Below are positions 16,798 to 24,223 of a stretch of DNA of 28,998 nt, in pieces. The notes under the pieces are model-generated. The model had not been told where the DNA came from and did no database searches. It was given only the letters and a program-made list of their open reading frames with translations. This DNA comes from Fidelibacterota bacterium UBA2980 (GTDB taxonomy: Bacteria; Fidelibacterota; Marinisomatia; Marinisomatales; Marinisomataceae). The DNA is taken from assembly GCA_002348725.1 (NCBI GenBank), contig DEAO01000016.1, positions 1-28,998 of the forward strand, written 5' to 3'. A program made the position numbers and the translations under genes. How positions within the stretch are numbered: position 1 is the stretch's first letter; each line of letters begins with the position of its first letter.

Positions 16798-18413
16798 TTT
16801 TTAAATGTTGGCTTCACAATAACTTTATCATAATCATATGGACCATGTGTCAAGACTGGTTCTTCTTCAAAATTATGTGGATGTGGAGGAGAAGAAGTAT
16901 GAGTCCACTCCATTGTTAATGCACCCCAAGGATTTGTTCCTGGATCTAATTTGTTACTTTTTCTTAAAGACCAAAGAAGGTTCATAACTCCAATAAATAT
17001 AGAGATACCTAAAATACCTGACCAAAAAGTAGAATAACTATGAACTTCAACAAATTGTGGATCATAAGTAGCATATCGTCTAGGCATACCTCTTAAACCA
17101 AGTAGAAACTGCGGAAAGAAGGTCCCATTAAAAGCTATAAATACACCAATAGCAGCGATATTAGCAATGGTCTGATTGTACATTGTTCCAAAAGATTTCG
17201 GCCACCAATGATGAAGGCCTCCAAGAAATGCAACAATAGTTCCTCCTTGCATTACATAATGAAAGTGAGCAACTACAAAGTATGTATCATGTAAATGTAT
17301 ATCTAATGCAACAGCTCCAAGAAATATTCCTGTTAATCCACCAATAGTAAATAGGAATAAAAATGATAGCGCATAAAGCATAGGAGGGGTAAATGATACT
17401 TGTCCTTTATACATTGTTAACATCCAGCTAAATATTTTAACACCAGTTGGAATGCCAACAAAATAAGTGATAAATGAAAATACAATCTGAGAAAGGACAG
17501 ATTGTCCAGAAGTAAACATATGGTGTCCCCAAACTAGAAAACCAATAAATGCAATTGAAAGAGTAGAATATGCAATAAATTTATAACCCCAAACTTTCTT
17601 TCTAGAGTGAACTGGTATAATCTCACTAATAATACCGAATGCAGGAAGAATCATAATATAAACTGCTGGATGAGAATAAAACCAAAAGAAATGTTGAAAT
17701 AAAACTGGATCGCCGCCCATAGCTGGATCAAAAATACCTATACCTAGCAGACGCTCAAGCATTAGTAAAACCATTGTTATTGCAATAACGGGGGTAGCAG
17801 TAATCTGCACTAAAGATGTTCCATATAGAGCCCAAACAAATAAAGGTAATTTATACCATGTTAAACCTGGGGTTCTCATTTTATGAACCGTAGCAATAAA
17901 GTTTAATCCAGTTAAAATTGATGAGAATCCTATAATAAATATTCCCATCGTTGTACTCATTACATTGGTATTACTAGTTGTGGAGTAAGGAGTATAAAAA
18001 GTCCATCCAGTATCGACTCCACCAGATAATAAAACATATATAAAGAAAATAGCGCCTATACTATAAAGATAAAAACTGAAGAGATTTAATCTAGGAAATG
18101 CAACATCTTTTGCTCCCAACATCAATGGAAGTAAAATGTTTCCTAACGCACCAGGAATTGCTGGAATAATAAATAAAAAAATCATAATAGCACCATGAAG
18201 TGTATACATGCTATTATATGTGTCATTTGAAACAAAATCATTGCCCGGAGCTGCTAATTCAGCTCTCATTCCTAGAGCTAACAATCCTCCAACAAAAAAG
18301 AAAAATAATCCACCAAAAAGATACATTAAACCAATTCGCTTATGATCAAGCGTTAATAGCCAGGACATAATTCCTTTTGGATGAGTAAGATAATTTTGAT
18401 TAGTGTCGCCCAT
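16794..18413 (-). CDS. coxA: Cytochrome c oxidase subunit I, type A2
   Basis: The catalytic subunit reduces O2 to water and pumps protons; it has 539 residues. Heme a ligands are His73 (TLHGAIM) and His385; heme a3 is bound by His383 in VAHFHYV. CuB ligands are His248, His297 and His298, and the crosslinking Tyr252 is in HPAVY. The K-channel Lys326 is in GVKIFSW. The helix-VI segment reads FYSHPAVYI: the D-channel Glu of mitochondrial-type enzymes is Ala, and a Tyr-Ser pair precedes the His. This defines type A2, known from Rhodothermus and Thermus caa3 enzymes. A strong AAGGGA ribosome site sits 7 bases before the ATG, suggesting extra translation at this mid-operon gene. Confidence 0.97.
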   Translation of the reverse strand: MGDTNQNYLTHPKGIMSWLLTLDHKRIGLMYLFGGLFFFFVGGLLALGMRAELAAPGNDFVSNDTYNSMYTLHGAIMIFLFIIPAIPGALGNILLPLMLGAKDVAFPRLNLFSFYLYSIGAIFFIYVLLSGGVDTGWTFYTPYSTTSNTNVMSTTMGIFIIGFSSILTGLNFIATVHKMRTPGLTWYKLPLFVWALYGTSLVQITATPVIAITMVLLMLERLLGIGIFDPAMGGDPVLFQHFFWFYSHPAVYIMILPAFGIISEIIPVHSRKKVWGYKFIAYSTLSIAFIGFLVWGHHMFTSGQSVLSQIVFSFITYFVGIPTGVKIFSWMLTMYKGQVSFTPPMLYALSFLFLFTIGGLTGIFLGAVALDIHLHDTYFVVAHFHYVMQGGTIVAFLGGLHHWWPKSFGTMYNQTIANIAAIGVFIAFNGTFFPQFLLGLRGMPRRYATYDPQFVEVHSYSTFWSGILGISIFIGVMNLLWSLRKSNKLDPGTNPWGALTMEWTHTSSPPHPHNFEEEPVLTHGPYDYDKVIVKPTFKK

Positions 18414-18433
18414 AAGTAATCCCTTAATTTATA

Positions 18434-19405
18434 TTAAATCTGGGAATCCTCCTTTAAAGTTTTTAGAAATGCAATCAATGCATCAAGTTCACGATCATTC
18501 AATAATCCTTGATATGTAGGCATTACTCCTTGATATCCTGCTACAATCTGAATTTGTGGTTCTAATATAGAGCTACGAACATAATTTTCGTCTATTATTG
18601 CAGAACTCCCATCATCAAAAACTCTTTCTTGTCCCCACATCTGACTCGTTTGCAAATAAGAAGGGCCAACAAGTGCAGTACCATCAAGAGTATGACATGT
18701 ATTACATGCTTTTTTGCTATAAAGCTTAGCACCAAGTTCTTCCAATGGTAAATCATCATCAGCTGAACCAGCTTCTGCAAGCCATACTTCATACATTTTT
18801 TGAGGCATTACTATAACCTTAGCATTCATATTAGAATGCCCAGTCCCACAATATTCAGTGCAAAAAATTTCATATTCTCCTGCTTGATTAGCATCAAACC
18901 ACATAACATTATATCGATTTGGTAAAACATCCATCTTCGCACGCATTACTGGAATATAAAAACTATGTAATACATCCGTTGATGATAAAACAATTTTTAT
19001 TGGGGTCTCAACAGGAACTACGAGCTCATTTAAAGTTGATCCGCCTTCTGGATAATCAAAAGTCCAAAACCAACTTTGTCCAGTAACTTTAATTTCAATT
19101 GCATCATCGGGAACTATCACCATATTCAAATAAGATCTAATACCCCAAACAAATGTAATGGTTACCAAAATAAGTGGAATGACAAAAAACAATACCTCTA
19201 AAAAAGTGTTGTGATCTAAGCTGCTTGTAAGCCGTACTTCATCTCCTTTTTTGAAACGATATTTTATAGCCAGATACATCATTCCAATGACAACAATTAA
19301 AAATAAAACAACAGAAGCATAAAATATGAAAAAGAATAGATTGTCGATGTCATGTGCAAAAGATGACACTTGTTTTGGAAATAAATATTCTGTTAATCTA
19401 TCCAT
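18434..19405 (-). CDS. coxB: Cytochrome c oxidase subunit II fused to cytochrome c (caa3)
   Basis: A 323-residue subunit that accepts electrons. Two membrane helices (about 22-46 and 70-92) precede a periplasmic cupredoxin domain with the full CuA set: His147, Cys182, Glu184, Cys186, His190 and Met193 in FCTEYCGTGHSNM. A C-terminal cytochrome c domain follows, with CNTCH at 234-238 and the probable axial Met295 in GVMPTYQG. This fused heme makes the enzyme a caa3 oxidase able to take electrons directly from ACIII. The frame is open 12 bases further upstream, to a TTG, but I chose the ATG, which has GGGGA about 6 bases before it and follows the sco TGA by one base. Confidence 0.96.
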   Translation of the reverse strand: MDRLTEYLFPKQVSSFAHDIDNLFFFIFYASVVLFLIVVIGMMYLAIKYRFKKGDEVRLTSSLDHNTFLEVLFFVIPLILVTITFVWGIRSYLNMVIVPDDAIEIKVTGQSWFWTFDYPEGGSTLNELVVPVETPIKIVLSSTDVLHSFYIPVMRAKMDVLPNRYNVMWFDANQAGEYEIFCTEYCGTGHSNMNAKVIVMPQKMYEVWLAEAGSADDDLPLEELGAKLYSKKACNTCHTLDGTALVGPSYLQTSQMWGQERVFDDGSSAIIDENYVRSSILEPQIQIVAGYQGVMPTYQGLLNDRELDALIAFLKTLKEDSQI

Positions 19406-19406
19406 G

Positions 19407-20210
19407 TCAATCCCCAATTAAATCGTGATCTTTTCTCCAGTAATTGTAAAGCATAAGACCTATAAAAATGAGAGTAAATATACCACCAATTCTCATAATA
19501 TTGGTAGCAAAAAGCGTGTAAGTATTCTCATATGGATCATAACGATAACAAGAAAGAATGATCTTATCAATTGTAGAGCCAATTTTACCTTCTGCAGCTT
19601 CTAAAAGAGCCAATCGCAAATCTTTATCAGGAAATTTAATCCCATATAGATAGCGAGAAATAGTAGCATCAGGGCTAATAACAATGAGTGCTGCTGGATG
19701 CATATATTCATCTTTTATTCGATCATAGTAATACAAGAATCCAATGCTATCAGTAATCTTCTTAATATTATCATATGTGCCTGTTAAAAAAGTCCAATTT
19801 TCGTTTAAATTTTCAATATTATATTCTTTCATATAATTATTCTTTTTCTGATTTGCTAATTGGTAGCTTTCATGTGGATTAATATCAATCGTAATTACTT
19901 GATATTCGCTACCTGCATTTAAACTCAAATTTTTTAGTGCATCTCCCAACCCATTTAAGACAAGACTGCAAAGCATAGGACATTCAAAATAATTTAGAGT
20001 AATTATTGTTGGAATATCTTTAGAGAATAGATCTTGTAAAATTACTTTCTCTCCATTTTCATTTAAAAATTCTGAATCCAAAGCAATAGTGCTACCTAAT
20101 TTCTCTACAATATCGATAGGCTCATGAGATGGTAACTCTTTTTGCAGGGTTTGAGGATATAAATAATTAAAAAATAATAACAGTAATAGAGTTTTATTGA
20201 TCTTTTTCAT
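19407..20210 (-). CDS. SCO1/SenC-family protein with C-terminal membrane anchor
   Basis: A 267-residue exported protein. The N-terminal MKKINKTLLLLLFFNYLYPQ is a signal peptide or anchor, the thioredoxin-like domain has the copper-binding CPMLC (Cys77, Cys81), and the matching His is in YMHPAALIVIS. A C-terminal helix (about 238-258) adds a second membrane anchor, unlike the Sco at 14151-14747. An upstream extension to 20270 would begin at TTG, lack the signal peptide at its front and overlap the previous gene by 77 bases, so the ATG at 20210 is preferred (17-base overlap). Placed directly before coxB, it probably supplies copper to CuA. Confidence 0.92.
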   Translation of the reverse strand: MKKINKTLLLLLFFNYLYPQTLQKELPSHEPIDIVEKLGSTIALDSEFLNENGEKVILQDLFSKDIPTIITLNYFECPMLCSLVLNGLGDALKNLSLNAGSEYQVITIDINPHESYQLANQKKNNYMKEYNIENLNENWTFLTGTYDNIKKITDSIGFLYYYDRIKDEYMHPAALIVISPDATISRYLYGIKFPDKDLRLALLEAAEGKIGSTIDKIILSCYRYDPYENTYTLFATNIMRIGGIFTLIFIGLMLYNYWRKDHDLIGD

Positions 20211-20493
20211 TAAGCAACAATTCTTTTGATCTATCAATTGGTATCTGATAGATTTGTTTTTCTTTATCAATAACTTTATAAGAGTTTAAAGATTCATTTT
20301 CAAGCTCTTGTAGTTTCATAAGCTTTTCTGATTTTTTACTTAATCTAAAATCATTTTGAGCATCATCGATTGCACGTTCTGTATATTCATACATTAGATA
20401 CAAAGTGATTGCTACAATAATTACAAATATTAATCCACCAATAGCAACTGCTTTTACTGGAATATCTTGTGTTTCATATGGTTTCTTACTCAT
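20194..20493 (-). CDS. Small one-helix protein between ActF and Sco (IPIDR motif)
   Basis: A 99-residue protein with one membrane helix (about 13-34), predicted N-terminus inside, then a charged helical segment, and a C-terminal part LNSYKVIDKEKQIYQIPIDR. That ending resembles small proteins next to cox/sco genes in several phyla whose C-termini read roughly L-x-x-Y-x-x-x-D-x-x-x-G-x-x-x-IPIDRA; this is from memory. The position after actF also matches ActG, the small extra ACIII subunit of Rhodothermus marinus. I cannot decide between an ACIII subunit and an oxidase assembly or linker factor. It starts 2 bases after the actF stop and overlaps sco by 17 bases, so it is surely co-expressed. 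Confidence 0.85.
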   Translation of the reverse strand: MSKKPYETQDIPVKAVAIGGLIFVIIVAITLYLMYEYTERAIDDAQNDFRLSKKSEKLMKLQELENESLNSYKVIDKEKQIYQIPIDRSKELLLNEKDQ

Positions 20494-20495
20494 TA

Positions 20496-21698
20496 CTAAT
20501 TATTCCTATGGTTAATTGCATTTTTTAATTCTGGATCATTAATTGGAATGAGTGCATTCTTAGACATAATATACTTAAAAGATCCTGTAAATATTAAACC
20601 GAACCCAATCATTGTCATCAAATCATATAAGCCTAAATGAACATCATGATGATGTAATGTTGGCATTACAATCCAATGAATATCTAGATAGTGAATCGCA
20701 ATAATCCAGAGAGTCATAAATTTCAATAATTTGGTATTACGTTTTGATGCACGAAAAACTAATGTGAAAAATGGAATAACAAATTTTCCAACAATTAACA
20801 TAACACTTGCCACTTTCCAGCTTCCAACCCATCGATGTAAATACCAAATTGTTTCTTCAGGTATATTACTATACCAAATAAAATAAAATTGTGCACCGGC
20901 GATATAGCAATAGAATACAGTAAATGCAAATAGATATTTACCTAAATCATGATAATGCTCTTGTGATACAATGCCGGTTAAATAACCTTGATCTTGCAAT
21001 CGAATTAAAGTAAAAGTGAGAAAGGCAAGAAATACTAAAAAAGATCCTGCAAAAATATAAACGCCAAACATAGTTGAATACCAATGGGGATCTAAGCTCA
21101 TTAACCAATCAAATCCAGCAAATGTAAGGCTGACAAAAAATAAAACTCCAAGAGGACTCATGCTAAATAGATTCATCTTCTTCAATATAGAATGATCGTT
21201 AGTCTCATCATGTTTGATGGACATTTTATACAGAGATATTGTAATAACATTCCAAAGCAGGAAGTATAATATTGCTCTAATTAAAAAAGATTCTTCATTA
21301 AGAAATGCTAATTTTTGCTGAATAAGATGATCGGATTCAAAATTATGAGTTAACCAATAATAATGATTTGGAAGCCATTTAAAAAGTTTCTCCATTCCAT
21401 AAATAATTGGAAAAAATAATACTGTAAAAATTGGTATAAGAACGATCGTATTTTCCATAACTCTTCTAATGACCGTACTCCATGTTGCAGAAAAACCATG
21501 ATGAACTAAGGTAAAAAATATACCTCCTAGCAATATAGACAACCAAAAGAAATATGAAGTAAGATAAGAGAAATAAAATTCTTTTGATGATGAACCGGTA
21601 AAAAATGCTACTAACAATAAAATTAAACCAACAGCAATCAAAATGTAATTATTTGATTTCTTTGAATGATAAGTATACAATTTAGGATCTAAGTTCAT
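20496..21698 (-). CDS. actF: Alternative complex III subunit ActF (membrane)
   Basis: A 400-residue polytopic membrane protein with about ten hydrophobic helices, the expected size for ActF, an NrfD/PsrC-like relative of ActC. Conserved-looking parts include the segment SLDPHWYSTMFGVYIFAGSF and a His-rich loop ending HHHDVHLGLYD near residues 350-360. In ACIII structures ActC and ActF lie side by side in the membrane, with quinol oxidised in ActC and ActF possibly involved in proton movement. The ATG overlaps the actE stop by 4 bases (ATGA). Function follows from order in the operon as much as from motifs, since ActF has few invariant residues. Confidence 0.92.
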   Translation of the reverse strand: MNLDPKLYTYHSKKSNNYILIAVGLILLLVAFFTGSSSKEFYFSYLTSYFFWLSILLGGIFFTLVHHGFSATWSTVIRRVMENTIVLIPIFTVLFFPIIYGMEKLFKWLPNHYYWLTHNFESDHLIQQKLAFLNEESFLIRAILYFLLWNVITISLYKMSIKHDETNDHSILKKMNLFSMSPLGVLFFVSLTFAGFDWLMSLDPHWYSTMFGVYIFAGSFLVFLAFLTFTLIRLQDQGYLTGIVSQEHYHDLGKYLFAFTVFYCYIAGAQFYFIWYSNIPEETIWYLHRWVGSWKVASVMLIVGKFVIPFFTLVFRASKRNTKLLKFMTLWIIAIHYLDIHWIVMPTLHHHDVHLGLYDLMTMIGFGLIFTGSFKYIMSKNALIPINDPELKNAINHRNN

Positions 21699-22312
21699 TT
21701 CTGTCCCAATATCTTATTTTTTTCATCATCTGGAATATCATCTAATGATGCATTTTGACTTCGTTGCAATGCTCTTACATAGTAAACAACAGACCATACA
21801 TCTTCAGGTTTAAGTTGATATCCGTAGGCTGGCATGCTACGTAATCCATTTGTAATTGTGTCAAACATTTCTCCATCAGGTAAATTGCGGATACGTTCAT
21901 CATGAAAGTTTCCAGGAATAACAGGATAATCGTATTGCGTTACAATTCCTTTCCCATCACCAACCTTTGAATGGCAAGGTGCACAATATATATTATACCT
22001 ATCTTCCCCTCTATCTAATGCTTCCATACTCAACTCGAGTGGATTTTTTATTAAATAAGTCCCATCATCATTTTTTCCAGTAATAAACGATGAATCTTCA
22101 TTATAATGACCAACCGCAACTGTTCCTTCAATAGGAGTTCTCATGGTAGAACCATCTTCAAAGAAATAACTTTCTTCAAGAGATCTATATTTTGGCTGAT
22201 TATCCATATTTGGATTCAAATGGATTGGTGGTTCCTCAAATTTGGCTCCACGAAAACATCCTGTTAAAAATAACAGAGCAAATAAAATTAATATGTTATT
22301 ATTCATTTTCAT
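21695..22312 (-). CDS. actE: Alternative complex III subunit ActE (monoheme cytochrome c lipoprotein)
   Basis: A 205-residue periplasmic lipoprotein. The signal ends in the lipobox LTGC, so Cys19 would be lipidated and anchor it to the membrane. One heme c is bound at CAPCH (110-114), with Met160 in GLRSMPAYGY the likely sixth ligand. In known ACIII structures this cytochrome sits beside ActA and ActB at the exit of the electron path. The gene overlaps actD by 14 bases; an ATG two codons later is also possible, but the longer form gives the signal a better basic N-terminus. Confidence 0.95.
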   Translation of the reverse strand: MKMNNNILILFALLFLTGCFRGAKFEEPPIHLNPNMDNQPKYRSLEESYFFEDGSTMRTPIEGTVAVGHYNEDSSFITGKNDDGTYLIKNPLELSMEALDRGEDRYNIYCAPCHSKVGDGKGIVTQYDYPVIPGNFHDERIRNLPDGEMFDTITNGLRSMPAYGYQLKPEDVWSVVYYVRALQRSQNASLDDIPDDEKNKILGQK

Positions 22313-22835
22313 CTTGTAATAACTCTATATCTTTACCACCAATTTTTTTAAGAAAATCTTTTGTTTGATTATCATCATATTTTGAATCTGAACTCTCAAT
22401 GCTGACATAAAATGCATCACTTGTAACTGCAGAAAACTTTTCAGAGTAAAATACTGGATGATGCAAACGAGGAATTCTATTATAATACATCATTCCAAAA
22501 ACAGCACCAAAAGCACTAAACAATACCATTAACTCAAATGTAATAATTGCATAAGCTGGGTATGCAAAAAATGGTTTTCCGCTAATATTCATTGGATACT
22601 CAATTAAATGAATCCATGTTTGAAGTCCAAAACCAAATAAAGCTCCCGTCATTCCCATTGCACCAATTAGATAACCTAGTGTAGTACGCTTAAGACCCAT
22701 TGCATCATCTAAACCATGAACAGGAAATGGAGAATGACAATCAAAATCTTTAAAGCCAGCATCTCTTATTTTTTCAGCAGCATGTAATAAATCTGATGTT
22801 GTATCAAATCTTGCAATTATTCCATAAGTCTTCAT
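22299..22835 (-). CDS. actD: Alternative complex III subunit ActD (DUF3341)
   Basis: A 178-residue protein with a cytoplasmic N-terminal alpha/beta part and two membrane helices (about 71-95 and 101-125). The opening YGIIARFDTTSDLLHAAEKI, then DCHSPFPVHGLDDAMGLKRT, is characteristic of DUF3341, the ActD family. In the complex its two helices pack around ActC and ActF. It holds no cofactor-binding residues that I can see. Its ATG overlaps the actC TAA by 1 base. Confidence 0.94.
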   Translation of the reverse strand: MKTYGIIARFDTTSDLLHAAEKIRDAGFKDFDCHSPFPVHGLDDAMGLKRTTLGYLIGAMGMTGALFGFGLQTWIHLIEYPMNISGKPFFAYPAYAIITFELMVLFSAFGAVFGMMYYNRIPRLHHPVFYSEKFSAVTSDAFYVSIESSDSKYDDNQTKDFLKKIGGKDIELLQDENE

Positions 22836-24223
22836 TAGTGATCTCCTCCATGATGTGGATCAGACTCAGGTAAAACTAATTTTACTTCTGCAATTGATGC
22901 CATTGGCAAAAATCTTAAGAATAAAAGAAATCCGGTAAAGAACAGTCCAAATGTTCCTAGATAAATTGCAACATCCCATATTGTTGGATGATACATAGAC
23001 CATGCACCAGGAAGAAAGTCGCGATGTAATGTTATAACAACAATAACAAAACGCTCAAACCACATACCTATATTCACCAATATTGAAGTAATAAATAGAA
23101 AAGGTACGTGTCTTCTGAATTTTTCAAACCAATAAAATTGTGGTACAACAACATTGCAGAATATCATTGCCCAATAGCCCCACCAATAAGGCCCTAAAGC
23201 TCTGTTTATAAATGCATATTGTTCAAAAGGATTGCCGCTATACCATGCAATAAAAAACTCCATTGCATATGAATAACCAACAATACATCCTGTCAATAGC
23301 ATAATCTGTGCCATCTTATCTAAATGATCAATCGTAAATATATGCTCTAATTTGTAAATCTTTCTTGCAATAACTGTCAAAGTAACCACCATGCCAAATC
23401 CAGAATAAATTGCTCCTGCAACAAAGTAAGGTGGAAAAATTGTTGTGTGCCATCCAGGTATTACACTCGTAGCAAAATCAGAACTAACAACACTATGCAC
23501 AGATAAAACAAGTGGAGTGGAAATTCCTGCTAGAACTAAATATGCTAACTCATAGTGTTGCCATTGTCGATTTCCTCCTCGCCATCCTAAGGCAAAAAAT
23601 CCATATATTTTCTTCTTTAATTTTGTTTTTGCTCTATCTCTTAATGTTGCTAAGTCAGGGATTAAACCAGTATACCAAAACAATAGAGAGACGGTAAAAT
23701 ATGTAAATACAGCAAAAAAGTCCCATATCAATGGACTTCTCATATTAGGCCACATTGCCATCTGATTTGGTAATGGTAGAAACCAATATGCAACCCATAT
23801 TCTACCAACATGGATTCCTGGAAAAACGAGAGCACAAATAACCGCAAACAAAGTCATAGTCTCAGCAAAGCGATTAATTGCATTTCGCCAATTTTGTCTG
23901 AATAAGTGTAAAATAGCCGATATTAAAGTTCCAGCATGACCAATACCAACCCACCAAACAAAATTGATAATAGCCCAACCCCAACCAACAGGTGAATTAA
24001 TTCCCCAAATTCCAGTTCCTTCATAAATCAAATATCCTAAACTGCCAACAAAAACTGATAACAAAGAAAGTGCTAATCCAAAAGCAAGCCACCACCATAT
24101 TGGAGTATTTTTTGCTTCAGGAACTCCACTAATATCATCGGTAATTGTAGTAAAGTTTTGATTACCCGGAAGCAATTCTTCGGCATTCTGCTGAGCTCTT
24201 GATTTTATAGCTGCTTCTGACAT
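22835..24223 (-). CDS. actC: Alternative complex III subunit ActC (quinol-oxidising NrfD-like protein)
   Basis: A 462-residue membrane protein of the NrfD/PsrC family with about ten helices. Typical segments are GWGWAIINFVWWVGIGHAGTLISAI, the ALVFPGIHVGRIWVAYW helix and WVGIGHAGT-type His-containing turns facing the periplasm. In ACIII it binds the quinol near the Fe-S protein part of ActB and starts electron transfer. The ATG abuts the actB TAG (TAGATG). The C-terminus is His-rich (PHHGGDH). Identity is strong from sequence and from its place between actB and actD. Confidence 0.96.
   Translation of the reverse strand: MSEAAIKSRAQQNAEELLPGNQNFTTITDDISGVPEAKNTPIWWWLAFGLALSLLSVFVGSLGYLIYEGTGIWGINSPVGWGWAIINFVWWVGIGHAGTLISAILHLFRQNWRNAINRFAETMTLFAVICALVFPGIHVGRIWVAYWFLPLPNQMAMWPNMRSPLIWDFFAVFTYFTVSLLFWYTGLIPDLATLRDRAKTKLKKKIYGFFALGWRGGNRQWQHYELAYLVLAGISTPLVLSVHSVVSSDFATSVIPGWHTTIFPPYFVAGAIYSGFGMVVTLTVIARKIYKLEHIFTIDHLDKMAQIMLLTGCIVGYSYAMEFFIAWYSGNPFEQYAFINRALGPYWWGYWAMIFCNVVVPQFYWFEKFRRHVPFLFITSILVNIGMWFERFVIVVITLHRDFLPGAWSMYHPTIWDVAIYLGTFGLFFTGFLLFLRFLPMASIAEVKLVLPESDPHHGGDH

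Noticed and set aside
20211..20270. Upstream TTG extension of the first Sco gene
   Set aside because: It would bury the signal peptide and overlap the previous gene by 77 bases.
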